The translations under genes were made by a program, and so were the position numbers. Under the pieces are notes generated by a model. That model saw only the letters and a list, made by a program, of their open reading frames with translations, ran no database searches and was not told the DNA's origin. Positions 18,373-26,955 of a stretch of 64,000 nucleotides of DNA are shown here, in pieces. The DNA is from an uncultured Eubacteriales bacterium (GTDB lineage Bacteria; Bacillota; Clostridia; Lachnospirales; Lachnospiraceae). Numbering within the stretch: the stretch's first letter is position 1; each line of letters opens with the position of its first letter. Location of the stretch: positions 186,001 to 250,000 of the forward strand of contig UQYF01000001.1 in NCBI GenBank assembly GCA_900545175.1, given 5' to 3'.

Positions 18373-18990
18373 ATGACAGAAAAAACACTTGATAACCTTA
18401 ATGACATACAGTTTGACGTCTTAAAGGAAATTGGCAATATAGGAGCAGGAAATGCTACTACAGCTTTAGCTAAGATGATGAACATGAAGATTGACATGAA
18501 TGTGCCAAGAGTAGAGCTGGTTCCTTTTACAAATCTTCCTGATACATTTGGTTCTCCGGAGGAAGTGCTTGCTGGAATTTTAGTGCAGCTTGACGGAGAT
18601 ATCAAGGGAATGATGATGTTTCTTGTAAAAGAGGAGTCGGCACATAATCTTGTGAATTCGCTTATGGGCGGTATGGTGCCTGAAGGAGATGGCAGCTTTT
18701 CAGATATGGAGTTGTCAGCGCTCAGCGAGATTGGCAATATTATTATTGGTGCATATCTTTCAGCAATGTCTAATCTTACTAATCTTAAGATTGCTTCATC
18801 TATTCCATACATATCGATAGATATGGCAGGAGCTCTTTTAAGTGTACCGGCGATTGAGTTTGGAAAACTTGGTGACAAGGTATTGCTTATCGAGACGCAG
18901 TTTGGTGAACTTGATTTTGTTAATGGATATTTTCTTATGGTACCGGAACTCGAATCATATGGTACGATTTTGTCATCATTAGGTATGTAA
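18373..18990 (+). CDS. cheC: CheY-P phosphatase CheC
   Basis: A 205-residue CheC with both ExxN phosphatase motifs: LKEIGNIGAGNA (about 17-28) and LSEIGNIIIGAY (about 117-128). It dephosphorylates CheY-P and binds CheD, which is encoded next; together they form the adaptation feedback known from Bacillus. It contributes a second CheY-P phosphatase beside FliY. Confidence 0.94.
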   Translation: MTEKTLDNLNDIQFDVLKEIGNIGAGNATTALAKMMNMKIDMNVPRVELVPFTNLPDTFGSPEEVLAGILVQLDGDIKGMMMFLVKEESAHNLVNSLMGGMVPEGDGSFSDMELSALSEIGNIIIGAYLSAMSNLTNLKIASSIPYISIDMAGALLSVPAIEFGKLGDKVLLIETQFGELDFVNGYFLMVPELESYGTILSSLGM

Positions 18991-19013
18991 ATTCTATACA
19001 TTAGGAAAAGTAT

Positions 19014-19505
19014 ATGGGAAATATGATTAAAGTGGGGATGGCAGACCTTAATGTCTGCCGTTACCCAGATAATTTAACAACATTGGGATTAGGTTCCTGT
19101 ATTGGTGCCTGCATATATGACCCGGTTACAAAGATTATAGGCATGGTGCATTATATGCTTCCCGATAGTACGCAGATAAGAAATAATCAGAATATCGCCA
19201 AGTTTGGTGATACAGGAATAGCTGAGACAGTCGCCAGAATGGAAAAGATGGGGGCATCAAGAAGCAGAATGGTTGCCAAGATTGCCGGAGGCGCGCAGAT
19301 GTTCGCAACCTCAGCCGGCTCTGCAGGTATTACCATGAAGGTTGGAGAGAAGAATGCTGAATCAGCTAAGCTTAATTTTAAAAAACTTGGTATAAGGATA
19401 ATTGCTGAGGATACAGGGCTTAATTATGGTCGTACCATAGAATTCTATTCTGAGGATGGCTCATTACTTATTAAGGCAGTAGGAAAGGAACAGAAGCGAA
19501 TATGA
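19014..19505 (+). CDS. cheD: chemoreceptor glutamine deamidase CheD
   Basis: A 163-residue CheD with the catalytic Cys in LGLGSCIGACIYDP (about residue 28) and the His in MVHYMLPDS (about 45). It deamidates receptor glutamines and activates CheC. The gene follows cheC by 23 nt. Its stop overlaps the next start (ATGA at 19502-19505). Confidence 0.95.
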   Translation: MGNMIKVGMADLNVCRYPDNLTTLGLGSCIGACIYDPVTKIIGMVHYMLPDSTQIRNNQNIAKFGDTGIAETVARMEKMGASRSRMVAKIAGGAQMFATSAGSAGITMKVGEKNAESAKLNFKKLGIRIIAEDTGLNYGRTIEFYSEDGSLLIKAVGKEQKRI

Positions 19506-19756
19506 TTTTTAGAAATCTTCCCGCTATTATCACTCTTATAGCAGCTCTGGTTGCCCTGGTTGTTACATTTTTATATAAATACGAACTTACCAAAGCATTA
19601 ATCATAGTACTGGCTGCAGCATTAGTATTCTTTATATTGGGATGCATTGTAAAAGCGGTGCTCAACCGCTTCCTTAGTCCTGAAGATGAGAAAAAATCCG
19701 AATCTGGCGACAATGATACTACAACAGATAATAATGAAACAGAAGATAATAAATAA
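19502..19756 (+). CDS. small two-helix membrane protein
   Basis: An 84-residue protein with two hydrophobic segments (about 5-22 and 28-50) and a Ser/Asp/Thr/Glu/Asn-rich acidic tail of about 25 residues. No known family is recognised. It starts inside the cheD stop codon and lies between cheD and sigD, so it is co-translated with the operon. The position suggests a motility link, but no function can be given. Confidence 0.7.
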   Translation: MIFRNLPAIITLIAALVALVVTFLYKYELTKALIIVLAAALVFFILGCIVKAVLNRFLSPEDEKKSESGDNDTTTDNNETEDNK

Positions 19757-19799
19757 TTTAAAAAGTTATATAAAGCTTCATTAAAAAGAGGGCGGCAGA

Positions 19800-20570
19800 A
19801 TGGATGACAATGGTAAGGAAAGACTTTGGGATCAATATGCTAAATGCAAGAGTTACGAGCTGAGAGAAAAAATAATAATTGAATATGCGCCCCTCGTTAA
19901 GCTGGTAGCCGGAAGGTTGAGCATGTATCTTGGATATAATGTTGAATATGAAGATCTTGTCAGCTATGGCATATTTGGTTTGATAGATGCGATTGACAAG
20001 TATGATTTTAACAAGAATGTTAAATTTGAGACGTATGCAAGTCTCAGAATCAGAGGTGCAATCCTTGACCAGATTAGAAAGATGGATTGGATTCCAAGGA
20101 GTGTGCGTCAAAAACAGAAAAAAATTGATATGACAATGTCAAAACTCGAAGCAGAATATGGCAGACCTGCAACTGATGAAGAGATTGCTAAGGAGCTGGA
20201 TATTACGGTTGACGAGCTTGATACATGGAATGGTCAGACTAAGATTTCAAATATAATCTCTCTGGAAGATTTCATAGAACAAGGCAGTGAAATCAGGATG
20301 GACGCATCCCACAATTCACAATTTGAACAGCCTGAGAAGATTGTAGAGAAATCCGAACTCGCTTTGATGCTTGAGAAGGCTTTGGACGAGTTGACTGAAA
20401 AAGAGAAAAGCGTGGTTCTTTTTTACTATTACGAAGATTTATCGCTGAAAGAAATCAGCAAGGTACTGGGGGTTTCTGAATCGAGAGTTTCACAGCTTCA
20501 TACGAAGGCAATTCAGAAAATGAAAAAACATCTGGGTGGATATATGGGACTGCTTTCTGACCAGATATAA
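19800..20570 (+). CDS. sigD: flagellar sigma factor SigD/FliA
   Basis: A sigma-70 family factor of 256 residues that directs late flagellar, chemoreceptor and autolysin genes. Region 2 shows YEDLVSYGIFGLIDAIDKYDFNKNVKFETYASLRIRGAILDQ in parts at about 50-92, followed by the FliA-type RKMDWIPRSVR. Region 3 and region 4 (LSLKEISKVLGVSESRVSQLH, about 218-238) are intact. Being inside the fla/che operon places its level under early operon control, as in Bacillus. Confidence 0.95.
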   Translation: MDDNGKERLWDQYAKCKSYELREKIIIEYAPLVKLVAGRLSMYLGYNVEYEDLVSYGIFGLIDAIDKYDFNKNVKFETYASLRIRGAILDQIRKMDWIPRSVRQKQKKIDMTMSKLEAEYGRPATDEEIAKELDITVDELDTWNGQTKISNIISLEDFIEQGSEIRMDASHNSQFEQPEKIVEKSELALMLEKALDELTEKEKSVVLFYYYEDLSLKEISKVLGVSESRVSQLHTKAIQKMKKHLGGYMGLLSDQI

Positions 20571-20587
20571 TACATGGAGATGAATAC

Positions 20588-22186
20588 ATGGTAAAGAATG
20601 GTTATTTCATGATTTCGGTTAAGCCGGATGGGACGTATGTTATTGTCTATGAGCCTGAGAATGGGGGCAGAAGAGTAAATTCTGAGGACATCATAGACTT
20701 CCTTGACAATAGGAGATTTGAGGATTTTAAGAAAGAAGAAATCAGGGCAGCATTAAGAAATATAAATAAAACTACAGTATTTAAAATTAGCGACACGGCG
20801 ATGAAATCAAGCGCCGCTTTTTGTGTTTATAATATCCAAAACGATAAAATGAGTGCCAGTGCAGTTATGTTCCCGCCCGTTGACGGAGGAAGCGAGATGA
20901 CATGCAATGAGCTTGAGGGCGATTTGCATGCTAAAGGAATCAATTATGGCATTGATGAAGATATTATAAAAGAAGTTGTTGAGAAGAAAGTTTACAACAC
21001 TCCTTTTGTGGTGGCAAAGGGCGTTAATCCGGTTCAGGGAAAAGATGCGAGCATAGAATATCTGTTTAATACAGATCATATTGCAAAGCCAAAAATAAAA
21101 GGAGATGGTACAGTAGATTACCATGAACTTGGACTTATAACTAAAGTTTCGACAGGTCAGGTTGTCGCAAGAATTATTCCGGTTGTAAAAGGAACACCGG
21201 GAAAAAATATAATGGGTGCAGAGATTCCACCGGAGAGAGTTACAAAGAAGAATTTTAAATTCAGCAGAAATGCATATATATCAGAGGACGGTCTGGAGCT
21301 TATCTCGAAGGTAAATGGTCATGTGACATTAGAAGGCGACAAGATATTTATTTCAGATGTTTATGATGTTCCGGTTGATGTTGATAATACGACGGGAGAT
21401 ATAACATACGAAGGAAATATAATTGTACATGGAAATGTGCGTGCCGGATTTTCTCTGAAAGCATCAGGAGATATAACAATTATGGGTGTTGTTGAGGCAG
21501 CTAATGTTGAGGCCGGAGGAAGCCTTACAGTCAATAGAGGCATTCAGGGAATGAATAAAGCGGTCATACGTGTTGGTGGTGACATTACTACCAAATTCGT
21601 AGAGAATGCTACTGTTGTGTGTGGAGGAAGTCTTGAGACAGATTCTCTTCTTCATTGTAATACATCCGCAGGAGAGACGATAAATGTTAACGGTAAAAAT
21701 GGACTTCTTGTAGGTGGAACAGCGAGAGCCGGTTCCGTTGTGACAGCAAAACAAATTGGAAATACAATGGGCACTGTTACAAATGTATATGTTGGAGTTG
21801 ACCCTATGCTCCGTAAGAGAGTAAAAGAGCTTGCTGAACAGATTACAAAAGCAAATTCTGATAAGGTTAAGCTTACTCAGGTGGTTGCAGCGCTAAGAAA
21901 GAAGCTGGAGTTAGATGGCAAGCTTGATGCGCAGAAGCAGGATATGCTCCAAAAATCAATGAAGAATATGATTATGCTTGAACAGTCGATAAAGCAGATG
22001 ACTAAAGAATATTCGGAAGGAAAAGAGGCATTGTCCGAGAATGTTGATGCTAGAATCAAGATTACAGACTGTATTTATCCTGGAACTAAGCTCTCATTTG
22101 GTGATACAGAGTATAGAATCAAGGATAAGAACAACTATTGTCAATATGCTAAGCAGGGGGCAGATGTTGTTATGCTTCCGCTTTAA
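20588..22186 (+). CDS. FapA/DUF342 family protein
   Basis: A 532-residue protein of the FapA (DUF342) family. An N-terminal region is followed by a right-handed beta-helix of repeated beta turns (about 255-400, for example GNIIVHGNVRAGFSLKASG and GDITIMGVVEAANVEAGG) and a C-terminal coiled coil (about 405-485). Such proteins occur beside flagellar and sporulation genes in Clostridia; their activity is unknown. It is 17 nt after sigD and clearly in the same transcript. Confidence 0.82.
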   Translation: MVKNGYFMISVKPDGTYVIVYEPENGGRRVNSEDIIDFLDNRRFEDFKKEEIRAALRNINKTTVFKISDTAMKSSAAFCVYNIQNDKMSASAVMFPPVDGGSEMTCNELEGDLHAKGINYGIDEDIIKEVVEKKVYNTPFVVAKGVNPVQGKDASIEYLFNTDHIAKPKIKGDGTVDYHELGLITKVSTGQVVARIIPVVKGTPGKNIMGAEIPPERVTKKNFKFSRNAYISEDGLELISKVNGHVTLEGDKIFISDVYDVPVDVDNTTGDITYEGNIIVHGNVRAGFSLKASGDITIMGVVEAANVEAGGSLTVNRGIQGMNKAVIRVGGDITTKFVENATVVCGGSLETDSLLHCNTSAGETINVNGKNGLLVGGTARAGSVVTAKQIGNTMGTVTNVYVGVDPMLRKRVKELAEQITKANSDKVKLTQVVAALRKKLELDGKLDAQKQDMLQKSMKNMIMLEQSIKQMTKEYSEGKEALSENVDARIKITDCIYPGTKLSFGDTEYRIKDKNNYCQYAKQGADVVMLPL

Positions 22187-22202
22187 AAGGAGATGACATT
22201 AT

Positions 22203-22511
22203 ATGAGACCTGTAGAGATGACCGGAATTGTCAATCGAACAACTGATTTTGCACAGGTTCGACAGAATGAGGAACAGAAGCCTGTAGCAGAGCAGTATAC
22301 ATTTCAGGCGCAGTTTGATAAAAATGTAGAAAAAAATTCTGAAACGGTTGTCAAGAAAAATGACTCTGAGTGGAAAAATGAAAAATTTGATGCAAAAGAG
22401 AAAGGCAAGAATAAATATTATGCCGGCATCAAAAAGAAGATGAAAGAAAATATCAAGGAGGATGAAAAGGCAGAACCGGAAAAGCATACAACATTTGACA
22501 TCCGGATTTGA
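22203..22511 (+). CDS. small charged protein of unknown function
   Basis: A 102-residue, highly charged Lys/Glu-rich protein with no membrane segment and no recognised domain. It begins MRPVEMTGIVNRTTDFAQVRQ, followed by a long stretch likely to be disordered or helical. It has an RBS (aaaggaga) and lies between the DUF342 gene and the SwrB-like gene, overlapping the latter's start. Conservation would need a search of other Lachnospiraceae fla/che operons. Confidence 0.65.
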   Translation: MRPVEMTGIVNRTTDFAQVRQNEEQKPVAEQYTFQAQFDKNVEKNSETVVKKNDSEWKNEKFDAKEKGKNKYYAGIKKKMKENIKEDEKAEPEKHTTFDIRI

Positions 22512-23197
22512 TAAGCCATTATACAATGACAGCATTAGAGATTATATTATTATTGATTGGAGTAATCTGTGTTGCAGTGAGTTTTATATTTTTTATAAAA
22601 ATTGACGGACCTGAGAAGTCACAGGATGTCAATGTAAAACTGTCAGAGCGTCAGAAGGAGGATATAAAAACTCAGATTTCAGCGGTTTTTAGGGAACAGA
22701 CCTCCGTTATGACACAGACGGTTGAAGATAGAACCCGTGATGCACTTGAGAAACTTTCAAATCAGAAAATTAATGAACTTGCGGAATATTCCGATACTGT
22801 GCTTGGAGAGATTAATAAAAATCATTCGGAAGTTATGTTCTTATATGATATGCTGAATGAGAAGAATAAAGAAGTACATAACAATATACGCGATTTACAA
22901 AATGCGCTTAAGAAGAACGAAGAAATTGCCAGAACTGACAGAAATGAGTCGATAAAAGAGGCGCAATCGGTTGAAATTGCCGGCAATGAAGATGAAAATG
23001 CAGCATCAACTGTAAAAGAGATACAGCAGTCTGAAGCCGAGGAGGAATCTGTTGCTGAGGAAAATGCAAACAGTAAGAGAGATGCTGTATTAAAGCTTCA
23101 TAGGCAGGGAAAATCGGAAGTCGAGATTGCGAAGACACTTGGAATAGGTGTTGGAGAAGTCAAGCTGGTTATAGACTTATTCAAAGGTATGAGATAG
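22508..23197 (+). CDS. SwrB/YlxL-like membrane-anchored coiled-coil protein
   Basis: A 229-residue protein with one N-terminal membrane helix, a long coiled coil (about 45-140), an acidic linker and a C-terminal helix-turn-helix-like segment (LKLHRQGKSEVEIAKTLGIGVGEVKLVIDLF). This layout and the place right after sigD match Bacillus SwrB (YlxL), which promotes flagellar export-gate assembly. The ORF opens with TTG 22508 overlapping the previous stop; ATG 22526 is an alternative start directly at the membrane helix. The family link is by architecture, position and the C-terminal motif. Confidence 0.7.
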   Translation: MISHYTMTALEIILLLIGVICVAVSFIFFIKIDGPEKSQDVNVKLSERQKEDIKTQISAVFREQTSVMTQTVEDRTRDALEKLSNQKINELAEYSDTVLGEINKNHSEVMFLYDMLNEKNKEVHNNIRDLQNALKKNEEIARTDRNESIKEAQSVEIAGNEDENAASTVKEIQQSEAEEESVAEENANSKRDAVLKLHRQGKSEVEIAKTLGIGVGEVKLVIDLFKGMR

Positions 23198-23198
23198 C

Positions 23199-23876
23199 AT
23201 GAGAATTAAATATTTTTTGCGTGGCGTTGGAATCGGAATTATAGTGACAACGATAATCCTTTCGGTGGCACATAATTCTAACAGAGAATTGACAGACAGT
23301 GAGATTATTGAGAGGGCTGGAAAGCTTGGAATGAGTTTTACAGCTTCTAGTTCGGAATCACAGACACAGTCGGTAGAAGAGACAGAGAGTACTTCAAGTA
23401 TATCGAGCCAACAGGAGACATCGGGTGAGGAACAGGATGGAGATAAAGAATCTCAGAGCAATGAGACAGAAAGCGATGAAGGACAATCTGCTGGAGGGCA
23501 ATCGGAAGCTGATATGGACAATGCCGGTGTGACAGATGAAACACAGACAGATACTGTGACTGATAATACGGAGGATGCTGCAACGGACAACGAACCGGCG
23601 ATAGAGCAGTCAACTGCAAATCAGTCCACAGCTTCGGGCAGCTTAGATACAACTACACAGGCATCGGTTTCATGCAAGCTTAATATTGTTGCCGGCATGA
23701 GTTCAAGAACAGTGTGTGATATGCTAAAGCAGAATGAAATCATTGCTGATGCAGCTGAGTTTGACAGTTATCTTGTAAGTATAGGTTATGATGATAAGAT
23801 AAGGACAGGAGAAGTGGAAGTCAGTTCAGATATGACTTATGAAGAGCTGGCAGCAGCTTTATACAAGAAAAAATAG
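23199..23876 (+). CDS. membrane-anchored protein with MltG/YceG-like C-terminal domain
   Basis: A 225-residue protein. An N-terminal membrane helix (about 8-24) is followed by a Ser/Thr/Glu/Gln/Asp-rich linker of over 110 residues. A compact C-terminal domain (about 155-225) contains LNIVAGMSSRTVCDMLKQNEIIADAAEFDSYL and a GY-x-D-K-IRTGE stretch. This resembles the LysM-like N-terminal part of MltG/YceG endolytic transglycosylases, without the catalytic domain. It may bind peptidoglycan outside the membrane. It is the last gene before the operon terminator. Confidence 0.65.
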   Translation: MRIKYFLRGVGIGIIVTTIILSVAHNSNRELTDSEIIERAGKLGMSFTASSSESQTQSVEETESTSSISSQQETSGEEQDGDKESQSNETESDEGQSAGGQSEADMDNAGVTDETQTDTVTDNTEDAATDNEPAIEQSTANQSTASGSLDTTTQASVSCKLNIVAGMSSRTVCDMLKQNEIIADAAEFDSYLVSIGYDDKIRTGEVEVSSDMTYEELAAALYKKK

Positions 23877-23904
23877 TAACTATTTAGAGTACGTCAGAAT
23901 AATG

Positions 23905-23943
23905 AAAAAGTTGCTGTGTGCATTATGTATACGGCAACTTTTT
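23905..23943 (+). terminator. terminator of the fla/che operon
   Basis: AAAAAGTTGC (23905-23914) pairs perfectly with GCAACTTTTT (23934-23943), with further inner pairing of GTGT with ATAC. The T run is part of the 3' arm. It lies 28 nt after the last operon gene and closes a transcript that spans at least 23 kb. Confidence 0.85.
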
Positions 23944-23965
23944 CTGATTCATAAGCTTTGGTTCC

Positions 23966-24002
23966 TATACACAATTAAATTCACAGAGCACGTTTTGACA
24001 CC
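23966..24002 (-). repeat. partial copy of a dispersed palindromic repeat
   Basis: These 37 nt match the reverse complement of 62529-62565, inside the 187-nt palindrome, at 31 of 37 positions by my count, and all six differences are transitions. The shared blocks include TATACACA, TTCAC and GTTTTGACACC. It sits just after the operon terminator. Only one outer arm is present here; the partner arm is missing. Confidence 0.6.
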
Positions 24003-24063
24003 ATAATTATTTTACAAAATTTTTTCATTAGAGAGATTGAATATATATTTTTGCATAAAATGC

Positions 24064-24092
24064 TTGCTTTTTTTTCTACGATATGTTAATCT
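24064..24092 (+). promoter_or_regulatory. probable rpsB promoter
   Basis: TTGCTT (24064-24069), a 17-nt spacer with a T run, and TAATCT (24087-24092). The -10 is imperfect, but the position fits a start just before the structured rpsB leader. The surrounding sequence is very AT-rich, as is common for ribosomal protein promoters. Confidence 0.45.
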
Positions 24093-24100
24093 TAAATTCG

Positions 24101-24194
24101 TGTGAAAAAACACATGTGTGGATTTCCTATGGTCCCTTGCTCAGGGGTGACGGAGAGTTGAAACGCATGGAAGAATATTAAAAACCACAGGAGG
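24101..24194 (+). promoter_or_regulatory. structured rpsB mRNA leader, candidate S2 autoregulatory element
   Basis: The leader folds into nested stems. TGTGG (24117-24121) pairs with CCACA (24185-24189), whose last base is the first A of the AGGAGG Shine-Dalgarno sequence (24189-24194). Inside, TTCC-ATG (24124-24131, one bulged T) pairs with CATGGAA (24166-24172), and CCCT (24134-24137) pairs with AGGG (24143-24146). A small hairpin at 24099-24116 precedes it. Feedback by S2 is established for rpsB in gammaproteobacteria; here it is inferred from the fold and its contact with the RBS. Confidence 0.5.
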
Positions 24195-24201
24195 TACTAA
24201 A

Positions 24202-24948
24202 ATGAGCGTAATTTCTATGAAGCAGTTACTTGAGGCAGGTGTACATTTCGGACACCAGACAAGAAGATGGAACCCTAAGATGGCAGAGTACATCTACACA
24301 GAGAGAAACGGAATCTATATCATTGACTTACAGAAGTCCGTTACTAAGGTAGATGAGTGCTATCATGCATTAGCTGATATCGTTGCTGATGGCGGTACAG
24401 TATTATTCGTAGGTACTAAGAAGCAGGCTCAGGAGGCAGTTAAGACAGAGGCTGAGCGTTGTGGTATGTACTACATCAACGAGAGATGGTTAGGCGGTAT
24501 GCTTACTAACTTCAAGACAATCCAGAGCAGAATCGCTCGTCTTATCGAGATCGAGACAATGGAGCAGGACGGAACATTTGATGTTCTTCCTAAGAAGGAA
24601 GTAGCTCAGCTTAAGAAGGAGATGGACAAGCTTCAGAAGAACCTTGGCGGTATCAAGAATATGAAGAAGCTCCCAGATGCTATCTTTGTTGTAGATCCTA
24701 AGAAGGAGAGAATTTGTATTCAGGAGGCTCATATCCTTGGAATTCCTCTTTTTGGTATTGTTGATACAAACTGTGATCCAGAGGAGTTAGATTATGTAAT
24801 TCCTGGTAACGATGATGCTATCAGAGCTGTTAAGCTTATCGTTGCTAAGATGGCAGATGCTGTTATAGAGGCTAATCAGGGTGAGGCAACAGATGTTGAG
24901 TACTCTGAGGATGTTGAGAATGTAGAAGAGGCAGCAACAGAGGAATAA
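24202..24948 (+). CDS. rpsB: 30S ribosomal protein S2
   Basis: A 248-residue S2 with the signature MSVISMKQLLEAGVHFGHQ at the start, TRRWNPKM, and LGIPLFGIVDTNCDPEELDYVIPGNDDAIRA near residue 180-210. The acidic tail (DVEYSEDVENVEEAATEE) is common in Firmicutes. Codon use is strongly biased, as expected for high expression. Placement directly after the fla/che operon and before tsf matches Bacillus subtilis gene order. Confidence 0.98.
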   Translation: MSVISMKQLLEAGVHFGHQTRRWNPKMAEYIYTERNGIYIIDLQKSVTKVDECYHALADIVADGGTVLFVGTKKQAQEAVKTEAERCGMYYINERWLGGMLTNFKTIQSRIARLIEIETMEQDGTFDVLPKKEVAQLKKEMDKLQKNLGGIKNMKKLPDAIFVVDPKKERICIQEAHILGIPLFGIVDTNCDPEELDYVIPGNDDAIRAVKLIVAKMADAVIEANQGEATDVEYSEDVENVEEAATEE

Positions 24949-24962
24949 TTTCCGAATAACAT

Positions 24963-24984
24963 AAGGGGCAATGATTTTGCCCCT
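24963..24984 (+). terminator. attenuator-like hairpin between rpsB and tsf
   Basis: AAGGGGCAA (24963-24971) pairs perfectly with TTGCCCCTT (24976-24984) around a TGAT loop. The tail (TACTAATTTAAG) has only a short T run, so it is likely a partial terminator or a processing site that sets tsf below or apart from rpsB. tsf follows 50 nt later. Confidence 0.65.
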
Positions 24985-25034
24985 TTACTAATTTAAGAAA
25001 TCGATTAAATTAATTATATTTGGAGGATACTAAA

Positions 25035-25970
25035 ATGGCAGACATTACCGCAGGAATGGTAAAAGAGTTAAGAGAGATGACAGGTGCCGGAATGATGGAT
25101 TGCAAGAAGGCTCTTGCAGCTACAGAAGGTGATATGGATAAGGCAGTAGAGTTCTTAAGAGAGAAAGGACTTGCAGCAGCTACTAAGAAGGCTGGCAGAA
25201 TCGCAGCTGAAGGTGTTGTTAAGACATTACTTACAGATGATCACAACGCAGTTGTAGTTGAGGTTAACTCAGAGACAGATTTCGTTGCTAAGAATGCTGA
25301 GTTCAACGAGTTCGTTGATGCTGTAGCAGCTCAGGCTATGAATTCTAACGCTGCTGATATGGACGCTTTCATGCAGGAGACATGGGCAGCAGATCCAACT
25401 CTTACAGTTGAGCAGGCTCTCTCAAGCAAGGTTGCACGTATCGGTGAGAAGTTAAGCATCAGAAGATATGAGAAGGTTACAGGTGCAGATCTTGTTGTTT
25501 CTTATATCCACGGCGAAGGCAAGATTGGTGTTCTTGTTGAGGCAGCTACAGATGTTGTTAACGATGACATCAAGGAAGCTCTTAAGAACGTAGCAATGCA
25601 GATCGCAGCTCTTCACCCACAGTATGTATGTGCTGATGAGGTTCCACAGGAATTCAAGGATCATGAGATAGAGATTATCAAGGCTCAGATTGCTAACGAT
25701 CCTAAGGCAGCTGGTAAGCCTGAGAAGGTTATCGAGGGTATGATTAACGGTAAGCTTAACAAGGAACTTAAGGAAATCTGCTTAAATGATCAGGTATACG
25801 TTAAGGCTGAGGATGGCAAGCAGTCAGTATCTGCTTATCTTGCACAGGTTGGTAAGGCTAACAACGCTAACCTTTCTATTAAGAAGTTCGTTCGTTTCGA
25901 GAGAGGCGAAGGCATGGAGAAGAAGCAGGAGAACTTCGCAGAAGAGGTTGCTAAGCAGATGAACATGTAA
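25035..25970 (+). CDS. tsf: translation elongation factor Ts
   Basis: A 311-residue EF-Ts, the nucleotide exchange factor for EF-Tu. Recognised by MADITAGMVKELREMTGAGMMDCKKAL at the start, EVNSETDFVAKN (about 76-87), YIHGEGKIGVLVE and MQIAALHPQYV. ATG 25035 follows tggagga; an in-frame TTG at 25020 would place the RBS inside the gene. Codon use is optimised like rpsB. pyrH and frr, which often follow, are not present. Confidence 0.97.
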   Translation: MADITAGMVKELREMTGAGMMDCKKALAATEGDMDKAVEFLREKGLAAATKKAGRIAAEGVVKTLLTDDHNAVVVEVNSETDFVAKNAEFNEFVDAVAAQAMNSNAADMDAFMQETWAADPTLTVEQALSSKVARIGEKLSIRRYEKVTGADLVVSYIHGEGKIGVLVEAATDVVNDDIKEALKNVAMQIAALHPQYVCADEVPQEFKDHEIEIIKAQIANDPKAAGKPEKVIEGMINGKLNKELKEICLNDQVYVKAEDGKQSVSAYLAQVGKANNANLSIKKFVRFERGEGMEKKQENFAEEVAKQMNM

Positions 25971-26032
25971 TTAAGCCGTATATGCAGCATGTCTTGCGTA
26001 AATATGCGTTTTCTATAATTTAATAAAAAATC

Positions 26033-26078
26033 AAGAGTCCACAAACCTATATTTTAAAGGTTTATGGGCTCTTTTGTT
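26033..26078 (+). terminator. terminator after tsf
   Basis: AAGAGTCCACAAACCT (26033-26048) pairs with AGGTTTATGGGCTCTT with one C-A mismatch and one wobble, followed by TTGTTT. It ends the rpsB-tsf transcript. Confidence 0.85.
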
Positions 26079-26132
26079 TGACAAAAAATGTAATATTACT
26101 TCTCATTTGAAGAAATTTATCGTTAGAATACC

Positions 26133-26161
26133 TTGTTAAAAGATACTGCTTAGGTTATAAT
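26133..26161 (+). promoter_or_regulatory. sigma-A type promoter for the 26.2-kb gene
   Basis: TTGTTA (26133-26138), 17-nt spacer, TATAAT (26156-26161). The predicted start is about 20 nt before the RBS of the next gene. Confidence 0.65.
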
Positions 26162-26189
26162 TAGAAAAGTAAATCTGGAGGTGGGGTAC

Positions 26190-26897
26190 ATGTTGATGGA
26201 TGGTGAAGATAAAAAGCAGAAACCTGTTGGTCACGCTGAGATTAGACAGGACGGATATCTTTATGTTGATGATAGTATCAATTTTTTTACAGGCGAACTG
26301 CAAGTCAATGGCAGGCAGCAGAGCTTTGTCTTAGGTGTTCCGGTGAAGTATGAAACAGATACGAATGGACGAAAATATGCTATGGCAATCCAGCGTCCGG
26401 ACCCGGCTGAGATAAGAAAGTTTCTTTTTGACATATCAGACACAACGACTATTGAAATGAGCATTGATGGCAATGATAATGATGAGAGATATGCTACTTA
26501 TTTTTACTATGGAGCGAATGGAATATGTCAGCATAGCGCATTCAGTGATAAATCAGGACATAATGTCATGATTGAAAGCGATTATGATGCGAAGGGACGA
26601 GTCATCAAATATTGTCATCATGGAGAAAATTGGATTGCTAAGATTTCATATGAGCAGGATAGATTTCATCTTGTCTGTAATCAGTCGGCAGGTTCAGATG
26701 GCACTGTACTTAAGGATGTATATGGAAATGCTGATGGTATGCTTGAAGGCTTTGTGATGCTGCTCGGCGAGAAGCTGGATGTTGATGGTCTGAACTATGT
26801 CGGAGCTGAGAATAACAGAATTATTCCGGGTACTAATTATAACAGTCTGGTGTGGAATATAATTGATTTTAACATGGATGATTGGGCAATAGAATAA
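26190..26897 (+). CDS. protein of unknown function, soluble
   Basis: A 235-residue protein with no membrane segment, signal peptide or family I can name. It is rich in beta-like stretches (DGYLYVDDSINFFTGELQVNG, VLGVPVKYETD) and ends with acidic and aromatic residues (NMDDWAIE). ATG 26190 was chosen because ctggaggtgggg lies just upstream; a GTG at 26181 falls in the RBS. It has its own promoter and is followed 58 nt later by the kinase-like gene, so the two may be co-transcribed. Confidence 0.7.
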   Translation: MLMDGEDKKQKPVGHAEIRQDGYLYVDDSINFFTGELQVNGRQQSFVLGVPVKYETDTNGRKYAMAIQRPDPAEIRKFLFDISDTTTIEMSIDGNDNDERYATYFYYGANGICQHSAFSDKSGHNVMIESDYDAKGRVIKYCHHGENWIAKISYEQDRFHLVCNQSAGSDGTVLKDVYGNADGMLEGFVMLLGEKLDVDGLNYVGAENNRIIPGTNYNSLVWNIIDFNMDDWAIE

Positions 26898-26955
26898 AGG
26901 GTTTACATAAAGAGAGATATATAAACAGAATTATTTTATAAGCGAGGAAAATACA

